A DNA stretch of 64,000 nt from Kappaphycus alvarezii (taxonomy: Eukaryota; Rhodophyta; Florideophyceae; Gigartinales; Solieriaceae): positions 1,178,001-1,242,000 of the forward strand of contig NADL03000665.1 of the NCBI GenBank assembly GCA_002205965.3, read 5' to 3'. The position numbers were made by a program, and so were the translations under genes. Position 1 is the first letter of the stretch; each line of letters starts with the position of its first letter. Positions 46,101-57,625 of this stretch are shown here, one piece after another. The notes under the pieces are model-generated. The model worked only from the letters and a program-made list of their open reading frames with translations. It made no database searches and was not told where the DNA came from.

Positions 46101-49100
46101 AGCCAAAGATACGTTTCACCAAGATCTGGAATAATGTTTCCAATTCTGATTAAATTGACGTGCAAAAATTATATGATCATGCAGTAATCATTAAATTCTA
46201 AATAAATTGTATAAAATTAAAAAAATGAACGTACAAGTTAAAATTTAGAGATTTAAAAACTAAAATTTGTACAACTTCTCTTTCCATCAGGAAGACCTTT
46301 ATCATAGAACTACTTTAAAGAAGAAAAGAAATGAATCGCTTCTAAAATTTATCATAGGGGACTTAATATGTAAATTTTGTGCTCATAATTGATTTAGTTC
46401 TTTTCTTTGTTCAAGTAATGAAGTGAAAATTAAGTCGAAACCACTAAATTATAAGCTCGGGATTATAAAAAATGTTCAATGTAGTATATATAATAAAACG
46501 TTTGGTACGAGTCATAGTATTTTACATCTTACTCATTACTGATCTCTTTTTTACTCATTGCAATGAACATTCTCTCCGCCGATTTTCTGAAGCTAGTTAA
46601 AAGAGAACGTATAAAAAACAATTAATGGAAAAATCATCTTGTCATCGATTGGCTATACTAGATAAATTTCATCCACCCTAAAAATGCAGAAGATACCGCT
46701 GCCTATTTCAACTATTACACAGCGGTATGAATATTATGATGTCAAAAACAGTGATGCTTGGAGAATAAAGAAAATGAGATATTTTTAATAAAGTCGATAC
46801 CAAAATTAGAATCTTGCATATGAAAAAGTCTAAAGGGTCAAAAATTGTCCTGAAAGGACACTTTCTTCAAAGATTTGAACTTGGGTGAGACGCGAAAAGT
46901 TTTATATAGATATCAATGTAAAGTACTACAGAATACTTTTTAAGTTATATTTCCAATTACAAAGAAACAAAACATAAATCCTGTTCAGATTGGAAGTCAG
47001 AGAGACACTTAAAATGTAAGTAAGAAGCATTATAAATAAGATCAAAGATGATTTTGATTATGATAAAACACAAAACAATCTCATGGTTTTGTCAACTCGA
47101 CTTTTTTAATGTCAGTCAATGTAATTTGGTACCTCAGACCCATTTTAATCATACGAAAATGTCAAAGCTTGAATATTATCATGTAAAGTTGTTTAATAAT
47201 GTTTCAGAAAATTTTCTGTCTTGAAGTAGTATTGGCGATAAAGGTCGAAAAAGTTGATTTTGTGGTCGGCAAAAAATTCCGTCTGTTCCTAGTGGGGAGG
47301 CATACAAGGGCATGTAGTTAATCTTGAGCATCGAAAGAAGATAATTAGTTTCTCCAAAAAAACCTATAGGTTGCACTTCTTTTCAGGCAATATTACTCAA
47401 ATATTAAAGCTGATTGTAGTTTCAGTGCACTCCTGTGGCTCCACGTACATTTTATGTGTACTTCAAAGTTTGTTTTGCTTGTGTAGAATACTTTTCCTGT
47501 ATAATTTTTCTTGAAAGGATAAAAGTCGGCTAATTTAATATAATTCCCTACCTTTACAGCGCGTGATGTGCAGTCAGAGATGAAAAGCTTATGGAAATTT
47601 CATATATTTCAAGCCTCATCTCGTGTCTCTCATTTTATCTATGCTTTACTTCATCATCTCTAGAGAATATTTGATTTTTAGGAGGGCTTTTAATCTACTC
47701 TTCCAATAAATTAGCACCTTCGGGATCAACATAGGAATAAAATAAGGAAAGTTAAACCCGATAGATGCATATTAGTTGAATAAAAGCTTCATGTTCTTCA
47801 CCTGTGTTCTGTCAATCTAAACCCCGACGTACAACAAGCTTCTGACTCCTTTTTTCTTTCCATGGCTTGGTAAGCGCCTGCTTATGATGGATATTTTTAT
47901 CTCTTATACATCTTAATATTGAAATACAGATAAATGAAGTGGTCCGTGCAAAAAATTTGAAGGACAAAGAAGATTTTCACAGCAACTGAGATGGGACTAA
48001 TTGAGTCTGGGAACACAATGACACAGATTTGTCAGAATATCTCCCTTCCTGTCAATGATATTGCAACAGACCCATTCCACTACTTGAACTTGGCCAAGAA
48101 TAAGTTTCTCCTATTTAATGAAATACATGTGTTCAATATCGTAAGACTTAAACCGCTGCATAAGAATTAAATAGACAGCGGAAAGGGTAGATCATAATTT
48201 TACGAGCAAAAAGAATTACGGAAGAGCTATTTTGCAATGAATCCTAGAAAATATTTTCAGAACAAAAACTGCGACATAGGTCAAAGATACTCTAAAGATG
48301 ATATTAGTAATAAATTGTAGTTCTGAGCTATTCCTCTTCGACAAGGTATCTATTACCTCGAATTGCAGCTGTAACTTTTCATTATATGATTATGTTTTTG
48401 TGTACAGCGCCAAGATCTCTCTCAATTACATATAAAATTGCCTTCATCGGTAAGAATCTAGCAGAGGGCGCCCTTTCACTTTGTTCAGTAACGATAAAAA
48501 ATTTATTCTTTTTTAAGCCACTGTTCTCGGAGCGTACATCGTAAGTAATACTATGTATACTCCTACGTAAGTCATTATTTCACTGCACATGATACTTGAC
48601 TCTCTAAGGAACCAGGTTCTACTTCATTATTTATTGAGAATTTAAGTGCCTTTTGGTATCATCAATAGATTTCTAGCGCCAGTGACCGTTATTGAGGACT
48701 TATATATCACATCTAGATGACTCATAACATCTCGATGACTCACAGGATAAAAATAAAATTATCAAATGGATTTTTTCCAACCAGTTAAAATTGTCGCCTT
48801 TGGCGAGGGAGCCAAAGTAAACACGTTAATGGAAAATTTTCACTATCGTGAGGAAACTGAAGACTATTCCTCCCGCTCATCCGAGTTCTAACTACAAATT
48901 ATTCAAAGTTAGTCTTTGGAACGAAACTAACCCCTAGTCATTTCTTTTAAAATTCGAGACCGTATTATCAACTTCCTATTGAGCCGAAAAATGTTTCCAC
49001 TCCTGCTTTTACTCATTGAATTTTTCTACATTCCATAATTGTTTTAGTTGATGCAAGGAAACTGACATATACACAAACCTGTTCGTTCATCTGTTAAATT

Positions 49101-52100
49101 ACGTCAATCGCATTTATTCATCTTCTATCCTAGTTGTAACCACTTACCAAAATCTTTTTTTCAAAATTTTATATTCTATTACGCATCTTTGAATAGAGTT
49201 AGTACGCTACGGAAATGTTACCGCCCCATTAAATACGAGCTCTTCTAAACTGAACTCTGAACCACAAATATATCAAATGTTATTTTATTTCAGTTATTAC
49301 ACCATCCTCAATTGGAAATAGAGTATAAGAGTGAATAATAGAGCCTTAGAACGAATAGAGGAAAATGAATCAGTTGAAAGTGCCGAAAGAGCGAATTTTA
49401 ATACTAGCACCGCAAAATATAGTCCAATGAAATGCCTCCCATCGTAACATTTTGTTTTTACTCGCAAAAGGAGAAATTATAGGTAGAGTCCATCATAGAC
49501 TATTTGCGGCAAAATTTCATACTACAAGGCTTCAAAAAGTTGGGAATATAGAATCGGAACTTAAAACTTTCAGCTCTTTTTAATCATTCGGTCCACATAA
49601 ATGGTCTACATTTTTTATTAATAATATTAAGGAAAAAGAAGAAAGAGAGTTCTTTTAGCCAACCCCAAGCACTTTATATCATACACTTGAAAATCCAGAT
49701 TTTTGAAACTGTAGAAAGCATGGCTTAAAGCCTATGGCCTTTTCAGGTTCAACACAATTATTAGTAATTTGGAAATGCTTATATTAAAGTTCGCGTAAGG
49801 AAATGAAATAGACCTCCGTATCTATTCTATTGACGTTACTACGTGTAGGGGTAGAAAAATTGCTTAAATTTTATAATACTTTGGGACGCGTCTGTTCAAC
49901 GCAAAAATATAATCAAAGGTGTGCTCTACGACTATAATTTCAGGAAGCACATAGTTTAGGGCACTACAATACACTCATCAAACCGTAATCTCACATTTAT
50001 TTAAGAGTGATGAGGCTTTGCATCAACCAGGAGGTCAAAGTCTCATCTCAGAGAAATATAATTATCTCTAAGCACTTACGCCATATCGGAGTCTGTTTTG
50101 AAGCCACAGTAACAGTTTGTGCATAATAAAAAGTTTTTCATTCGATAGTTACAAGTATAGCTTATTCACTTTACTTTGTGCTATTTCAGGGCCTTGAAGG
50201 GCCTTTATACCAAACTTGGGTACGATATTTGGCCAAAGTATGAATTAACAGCTGTAAACCCCGTCCATTATAGTTTCGAACCCCTGCTTGAAAATACTGA
50301 AAAAGGGTTTTCGAATATAAAAAATTCATGTCGAAGTATTAAAGAGTTTTTTTCTACACGCTCGTCTAATGTCACCGCCAAAAGGTCCATCTGAGTGTTT
50401 CCCCTAAACCTTATACTAACGGAGATTTCCGACGTCAACTTCGAAATATGTAAAATTAGGCTTCGCAAACAAATCAAAGAACCAAATACCACTGCGATAA
50501 GCAAAGAGGGCAAAAGGGAACCAGTATCGAGTAACGTGGGATAGAAGTTTGTATTATTAATAGAAACGGTAATGACGCCCCTTCATACACATGATTTGTT
50601 GTTTTTAGCTTTTTAATGATAATGGATACTAATGATTAGTCCTAAGGTCCCAACATGACTAAAGGATTTATTTATATCTGATAATGAGGTAAGGCAATGC
50701 TTTGTAGCTATTTTTTGTTCAATAATTTTGATTAGAAAAATCTGAGTGCCTTAATAAGTAAGCTTTCATTCATACAACTTCTTAAACTGAAATTGAATCA
50801 GTAGCCTTAGATTAAGTATGGATATTTAGTTATCCCACCTCGAAACATGTACTTTGCTGTTACCAATTAATTTTTCATAGTAATAGAAAGAAATACAACA
50901 GCTAAAATCAAGAAATACGGTTTATACCACCCAGTAATGAAAAACCAAAAAAACAGGTGCCAATGTTACATACTTTTGAACATTGATTGGTGAAAATACA
51001 TCAGATAGAACCAGGAAATACTGTTCGAAACATCCTTTTAGGTTTAGTAAATATAATGTTTTGAGTGTCACAAATGGATAGAGAGAGATTTGAAAATAAG
51101 CATCTTAAAGTATGTTGCGAATCAACAAAAAAGACTCAGAAATCCATAACATGTTATAAATTTAATTCTTTTTCTCTTTCTATCTCAATATTTCTAAAAG
51201 ATCATAACTTTACGTACAAGAGGACCCTGGACTTTATTCATCGATATTAGCGTCACTAAATCTGGAGGTATGATCACTTCAGATTTTTTTCTTGTACGTA
51301 TGTGCCAAATGGATAAATATATTTTACATATAGTAAAATCAGTCACGAGAAACTGTTCACTTATTTATTGTTAATATTGAACCTAACCACACCCAAGTAA
51401 TAGTGAATTTGATGGGAACGGATGGAATCAAACTACTATGGAGACCTTTCTATATGTACAGTACAGATGGGTTTTGGATTTATATAGATGAAATAATAAT
51501 GAAAATAAGCCCATCACAGTCTATTTTGTGCGTGATTACAGTCCATTACGATTAGAAATGAGTTTTATTTTTATGAATCGTTTAGTATTAGCATTCCGAC
51601 AGAAATCAAAATAAAGGAAATAATTATACAAAAGTAACTCTCCAGAACATGAACTCAGTAGCGAAAAAAATGATTTAAACTGTGCAATTAACTAAAAAGT
51701 TGTAGACATTACCATAAAGGGTCTAATTTAACATAAAATTTCAATTGCGAGTAATACCTAGCACTTCATTTAATGAATACAAGAAATTTTGACAAATTGG
51801 AGTAGAAAATGTTATCCATATCAAAGTTCTAGAGTTTTAAACTATATCGGAATCAATTATTCCTGGAATAAATTTAATCAAAGTCATAAATATTGCAAAT
51901 GGGCTCAATAAATTGAAACAGGTAACAGATAGCTCGGAAGAGATTGATCGGCGACCATTAAAATTAAGTGTCCCAGTTTATCTGCGTAATTTGTTGCTTT
52001 GAGCATATAAAAATAAAGCCCTTCAGGTGGCTTTTGGTCAGGATTCAAACCAGTATTGCACCACACCAATAAATATACAAATATTAAATTAAACTACTTT

Positions 52101-52482
52101 TTTCTCACGAGACATGAATGAGAATGTTTTTAAAATGAAAACTTAGATCAATATAACATATGGACATATCTGGATACGTGATAATCAGTGGTATTCTTTA
52201 CCCAAAAAACTCATTGGATTCGTTTTATATCAAAACGCTCGGGGATCATATATATTTATTACGAAAATGGTTTATTAAGTTTGATTTGATCATCTTTCCC
52301 TTGTAAGCTCAAGTTAAATGGTAATATCCAACGTCAGGTGAATATTTTGGTTAATAATTTCCCAGTAACCATAGATCTGGGTAAATTATTAGGGGAGGAT
52401 CCCTTTCTTCACATGATAAATCAAATGTTACCGTCTACTCATTCAATTTCATTTTGTGAAAAAATTCCACTGTAGTACAGTT
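43197..52482. other. Long A+T-rich stretch without genes
   Basis: About 9.3 kb of A+T-rich sequence. Frames such as 45515-45742, 45743-45958 and 50176-50394 show no family resemblance and are probably chance. A locally G+C-rich patch at about 43380-43520 has a 61-residue minus-strand frame of unknown nature. No rRNA or tRNA gene was noticed. Confidence 0.5.
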
Positions 52483-52685
52483 GTGACCGGTTTGCGAATG
52501 AGGTTGATGTTCGATGCCTCTTTTCTAGGTGCTTTACTGAAGAGAGCTTAAGAGTTATCTACGCCAGACGAGTGACATACAGAAACCTGAGGTGGCTATG
52601 CACTATCAACTATGTTGACTGAAAAATATTAATTTGAATAACTGATCCAATTAAATCGTATCATTATCTTATTGACCCATTCGGT
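52483..52685 (-). repeat. 3' LTR of the minus-strand gypsy element
   Basis: It aligns with 57417-57625. Shared blocks include gaggttgatgt/aaggttgatgt, cctcttttc, acgccag, gtgaca, acagaaac and gctgatccaat/actgatccaat. Substitutions and small indels throughout indicate old insertion. Edges are approximate. Confidence 0.75.
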
Positions 52686-52999
52686 ACGCTGGCACCGTGC
52701 GATACAGTTCATCAGCTATACTCCCATCTCTCAGAGATCCAAATATCTCGCTTGCTTTCTCGACAAGCCTGCGGGGCGTGTTATTGCGATCTGAGAGCTG
52801 AACCAGTAACTGTGGCATGTCTTCGAAGATGTTCTGAACCGGTTCTAGTGCGTCCTCTGATGCGGGAAGTACTTTCCATTAGACTTAAACTTTAAGCTTG
52901 CCATCTTCTGTCATTATCATTATCAAGTTAGTTACTGGCATATTAGTCTCCAATGAAAGGAAGTGTGGCATTATGGGAGTCTAATTTGATAAAAAATTC

Positions 53000-54020
53000 T
53001 TTGTAAAAACTCATTCGGGAGCCTCATACTTCTCGCAAAGAGCTGTTGCGAAGGTGTCATATATGAAAGATCTAAACTGATAACAGCCTTAATATGCGAC
53101 GTGGGCCTCTCCAACCGAGTAAAATTTTTCGCCAGCTGTTAAATCTTCTCGCGCAATCAAAACATAGTCCCCTACACTGAAGTTTGGAAGCTTATCATAC
53201 GATGATGCTTCTCTAGCGGCACGAAAATTTTCTGCAAGGAAGTTTTGGACGACAAGATGCAAGTCCAAGACCACCTGCTGTAAAGCAGCTATTTTCATCG
53301 ATCAATTTTTTCTGACATCTGTTATAGTCACATCAGAACCTGTTCCAGTGCATATGAATGCCTATGTGGCGTTGGTTTTAATCCATTGAATGCAGAAAGT
53401 GGTGAAACCTGTCCACGCCGCGGTGATAGAGCGTTATTCAACGCACATTGAACGAAGGGTAATAGGTCGACCTACTCCGTTGGGGCGAAGTTCTAATCCA
53501 GAGAGCACCTGATGGAATGTTTGAACGGGTCCCTTTCCGAGCCGGTCGACGATCCCGGTACTCCATGGGCAGTAAGGTCATGTAAAGTGGTACAGGGTCT
53601 TGAGACCCTTGGACACGAGACGCACATATTCGTTCTGGAAATTAGTCAAGCCATCTAACATGAGTCCCTTGGGTACACCGAATGCGGCACAAAATTACAA
53701 AATTGCACGAGCAGCGTTCTCCGCGGTCTTGTTCGAGAAAGCGAAAATCGTGGGTAGCTTTAATGGTCGTCTCTGAGCATAAGCACGTACTTGCTAACGT
53801 CTGAGCTTGGAACAAGTTTTATATAGTCGAGCTGTAAGAGTTTATTGGACTTTGTGTCATACAAAGACGGCCTGAAAGTTGGAGGCACTCTCTCTATCCC
53901 AACTGTGAATACAAACGCGCACGAAGGAATGGACGTCTGACGTCATCGTAGAACAAAAATATGACTGTCGCGTTGTGCACTCAGTTGAGTCGCGTCCGAG
54001 GTTTTCGGCGGTCCCATTGT
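53000..54020 (-). pseudogene. gypsy integrase of the minus-strand element
   Basis: From right to left: a degenerate zinc-binding motif with MTSDVHSFVRVCIHS (near 53900); a core start LLQLDYIKLVP near 53840 holding the first aspartate; a second block MLDGLTNFQNE near 53660; and PYCPWSTGIVDRLGKG near 53560, where aspartate replaces the catalytic glutamate that normally precedes arginine-leucine-glycine. The C-terminal domain is open at 53298-53089 (FSVGDYVLIARED). Several stops interrupt the core. Confidence 0.8.
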
Positions 54021-54149
54021 GAGCTATTGCACATAAAAGCATCTGTATGAGGTCCGAGATCCATTTTTCTGCAGCCGGGTTGACCGATTTCATGCTGTGA
54101 CGGCCAATTAAAGTCCTCGGAGGACACAGACGGGAGTGCAGAAATGTGA

Positions 54150-54740
54150 ATCAGACAAAATATTTCGTGAGGAACATACCATCGGCCCAAAAGATTTCCG
54201 TGCTTTTGATTTGGATACAAGTGTAATTGTAAAGCGAAAATCCCAGACCCCAGAGCAAGCACTTACGCACAGAGTTTTTCGAAAGATCTTTCACCACAGA
54301 AAGTGGATCAAAAGTGAAAACCAAATTTATGTGATCGGTGTAGATGTCAAATCCTTCAGATTTGGTGGCAAGCCAACGAGTACAGTGCACTGTATCCATG
54401 ACAATATTGGTCTCTTTCTCGAGAACAGACCACCCATTTGAGTAGGGCTAAATCGACTACAAATAAAACAGTTCGACTCATGAGACCGCTCAGCATGGGG
54501 CTTTGCAAGTTTCAGGTGTGGGACTTGTGTTACAATTACGGACCAGAAAATATCAGATTCGTCATTGTAAAATATCAAACGCTTCGCGACCTCCCGATGC
54601 GCAAGCATAACATGTTTGATGACGGAGGTCTTGCAAGCGTGGAAAACGGCCCGTAGTCGATCCACAATATGTTGTAGCAATATATATGCGGCCAGCAGCT
54701 TTTTTGGTGTGGTGGCAGGCGCGAGCATAAATGAGGTCCA
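54150..54740 (-). pseudogene. gypsy RNase H of the minus-strand element
   Basis: Open for 133 residues from 54728. It reads EVAKRLIFYNDESDIFWSVI, where the usual tyrosine-threonine-aspartate-alanine-serine is changed to asparagine-aspartate-glutamate-serine. It then changes frame to TDHINLVFTFDP near 54330, the second conserved block of RNase H in this lineage. It is preceded by a linker resembling the reverse transcriptase connection region (about 54750-54900). Confidence 0.8.
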
Positions 54741-54899
54741 ATAAATCGCGTCACGGGTCGATTAAAATGGCAAAGCCGGAGATTCCATGCTTTAACTACT
54801 GCATGGAACAGACGAAATGCAGCAGATGTGGACCAATTATTGGTTCCTCCATTAAAGGGAGGCCATCCATGTCACGGGTTAAAGCGTGTGCCGCTGGAT

Positions 54900-55603
54900 G
54901 GGATTACGACCGCACCATCGAATAGACGTCGAGAAAAAAAGAAAATTTTCCGAATGAAGCTTGTTTTTATACTCAGCATATAACCCGGATAATTCCTGAA
55001 TAGTTTCGAGTAGTTAATAGATCGTTTTGGCGTAATTTAGTTTATCATTTAACCAATACACGAGGGTAGAGGGGATCGAAGCAGATAAAATGGCAGCAAG
55101 GTACGGTTAGAGGTACGTAACCGGATTTATAGTCTTGTCGGGGTGTACTATTACTTCGAATGTTATAAATGACTCGTAACATTGCGAGGACTCGTGTAAA
55201 AGAAGCTTCCAGTACCCATGGGACAAAGGAAACGTGTTTTACACCGTTGAACCTGTTAGTTTCGTGAGTTCTAGCTCCACGTTATGCATAGGACACTGGT
55301 GTTGTATGGAGTACGTGTTGACCAGGCGGGGTGTACAGTAAACCGAAAACTTGCAGGTGCAGGCTTTGAAACGATCAAAAAAGCTTTTGCCCACGCTGAT
55401 GTCAGGTTGGCATAGAAGATACCGCAACAAATTAAGTTCGAAAGAAAGTGTTCTAAGAAGTTCTTTTGTTCTTGCGAATACTTGCGAAGCCGTACGTGGA
55501 CGGAATTGGGATGTGTGGTCAGTTCAACTGTGAGGTGCTTGACTTAGGCCTGCATTCTCTAAATTGGCTTGAACTATATCTGTGAGCTTCCTGACGTTGG
55601 CAT
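54900..55603 (-). pseudogene. gypsy reverse transcriptase of the minus-strand element
   Basis: Heavily eroded. The palm is recognisable near 55220-55030 with a catalytic box reading WLND at 55044-55055, where the second aspartate position of the usual tyrosine/tryptophan-leucine-aspartate-aspartate is preceded by asparagine in place of aspartate. Stops break the frame around it. The fingers region at 55239-55430 is only weakly readable. Confidence 0.6.
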
Positions 55604-56293
55604 CTACCATTTCCTTTTAATTGCGTCCTCAACAAGGCCTGCGGTGGCGGAACAGACTTCTTCGTGCTGGAATTCGTAAATTCTCTCAAGGAGGGAAGGA
55701 ATAGGGAACTGTTTAGGGCCGTTGCTGGCGGTGTAGAAGTCCATCCGCGGTCGAGGACCGGATGGAGATATATGCTGTGAGGTTATTTCGTCTGCAACGC
55801 GGTTCAGATGGGCAACCTTCATGTGACTGACTCTTCCAGAACCGTTGGAAGTGGTGGTGTTACTCACTGTCGAACTGTCAGCGCAATTTAGTGCGGCATG
55901 ACTAGGCTCAAGCAAGATCTTGGTGTCTACATCTAGATGGCGGAGGACAGGTAAACCAATCATTATGTATGCACAGTAGATGTCACCCTCAGAAACGTAA
56001 TATTCACTAAGGTTAGCTGTCCAAGCGCCAAAATGAAGAATGTTAAGAGGGAAATTACACGAAAGAAAGAACTTAAAAGATTCGGCACTCTCACCGGAGC
56101 TAAGAGCAACCTGTATATAGACCGGTTCAATTGACGTCAGCTTCCCAATTATCCTGAGAGCAGCACCCTTGGATACCATGCAAGAGGCGATGATGTCATC
56201 GCTGTCATCATCACAAGGTGCTATACACTTGTACGAGGCTAGTCTGTACGGGGCTGTCGTGGTGCATGACCGATAGTGAAATGAAATAATCAT
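55604..56293 (-). pseudogene. gypsy protease-region ORF of the minus-strand element
   Basis: A 229-residue open frame, the longest intact piece of this element. A retropepsin-like arrangement is suggested by VALSSGESAESFKF (near residue 62), with serine-serine-glycine replacing the active-site aspartate-serine-glycine, and by IMIGLPVLRHLDVDTK (near residue 110), matching the conserved end of gypsy proteases. The C-terminal half is a linker into reverse transcriptase. Confidence 0.6.
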
Positions 56294-56299
56294 CGACTG

Positions 56300-57333
56300 C
56301 TTGCTGTCTTCAAGACGCCCAGAATTTCCACATTCTTGTCCTTATTTCTTACAGTACTTGTTTTTAGAGGCGGTTTGAAAACAAGTAGAACTTGATGGTC
56401 CATATTTAGCCTTCTCAACGGCATCTACAACCCACAGCTTCGGCTTTTCCTCCTCAACAAATTTTTCATAGCCATTCAGCCAGTGCTTTATTCATTCAGA
56501 TGTGCGAGGCCGATATAGATATAATAGTGCACTCAGTGGCCTTGCTTCAAGCCAATTGGAAGTTAAGTCCGATTTGGTGCCAGAACGAGACCCTGAGGCT
56601 TTAATGCATTCATTGTTACTTTCAATCCGCTCTATATAAGTATTCTATTATTTAGAAGGTGAACCGAAGTCGATGAGCTGGATTGACTTGGAAATTTCGA
56701 TGGAATGCGTCATGAAATCAGAAAAGTGCTTCTCAAGGTTCGTATGTGAGAATTCTAGGGTTTATTGGAGTCGACTCTGCAATGCAGCTGGGCGAATGGT
56801 CGAAAGAATATGTTGAACCACAACCTGTTCATTCTCTTTCATAATCCAACCGACTCCAGTGCAGAGCAGTATAGTGCGATGAGGGATGATCAGATTCTAT
56901 ATGCGGCACTGAGCGTTCCTCTCAGCCAAATACATTCTTATTTCAGACTTTACTAGCTCATCTAGAGAAGATACGTTTACTGTCTCTTTGCTGTCTCCAG
57001 CCTTAGAATTCAAAAATGATCGCAGATTAATTTGCGTTACTGACAAAACATCACTTGCACCTTTTATTACAACAAGTTTGATGGCGGACTTGAGGTAGTT
57101 TTGGTGAAATCAAAATTTAAGGTCGACTTGGCCGATTGTCTCAGGTACAAGATCCTCGGTGTCTGCAAGTTCTGTTGCGCGTTCTTTGACCTTAGCAACA
57201 TGTTGGTCGTCATTTCGGAGAGACTTGCGGACGGAGATGCTTCTGTCGTATTGAGTCGTGGGTGGTCGATTGAACCCGGTTCAATCGACTGTTGCATGGT
57301 CGTAACAGCAGCTGACGGTATTTGTTGCGCCAT
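56300..57333 (-). pseudogene. gypsy gag region of the minus-strand element
   Basis: It starts at an ATG at 57333 just inside the 5' LTR. The first 88 residues are glutamine-, serine- and threonine-rich, then stop at 57067. The remainder is in broken frames. No zinc knuckle was confirmed. Assignment as gag rests on position. Confidence 0.5.
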
Positions 57334-57416
57334 TCGTATTGTTGATCAAGTTTCAATGGCTTTACCGGGGATGATCGCCGCGGTTAGCAAACTCAAGAGC
57401 GTTTTCAATGATCTTT

Positions 57417-57625
57417 TTGACCAGACGGCGAATAAGGTTGATGTGCGATACCTCTTTTCCAGGTACTGTACTTAAAACGCAGAAGTAAGTTTAAGATTAC
57501 TAGACGCCAGCCACGTGACAGACAGAAACGTGCGTCGGCGATACACTTTCAATAACTATAACTGTTTAGTATTGATCTGAAGAGCTGATCCAATAAAACC
57601 ATATATTAATCTAGTTAACGGAACT
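57417..57625 (-). repeat. 5' LTR of the minus-strand gypsy element
   Basis: Direct repeat partner of 52483-52685. Because the element reads leftward, its primer-binding site should lie just left of 57417, but no convincing tRNA complement was recognised there. Confidence 0.75.

Larger units (their letters stand above)
52483..57625 (-). mobile_element. Full-length degenerate Ty3/gypsy element with ~200-bp LTRs
   Basis: Direct repeats at about 52483-52685 and 57417-57625 flank a 4.7-kb interior. On the minus strand it reads, from right to left: gag start, protease region, reverse transcriptase, RNase H, zinc-binding and core integrase, integrase C-terminus. This is the gypsy order. Its interior is richer in G+C than the flanking A+T-rich sequence. 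Every domain is broken by stops or shifts, and several catalytic residues are changed. It is clearly different in sequence from the element at 12.8-16.9 kb: its RNase H and linker motifs recall gypsy lineages common in oomycetes and algae (inference). Confidence 0.85.
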
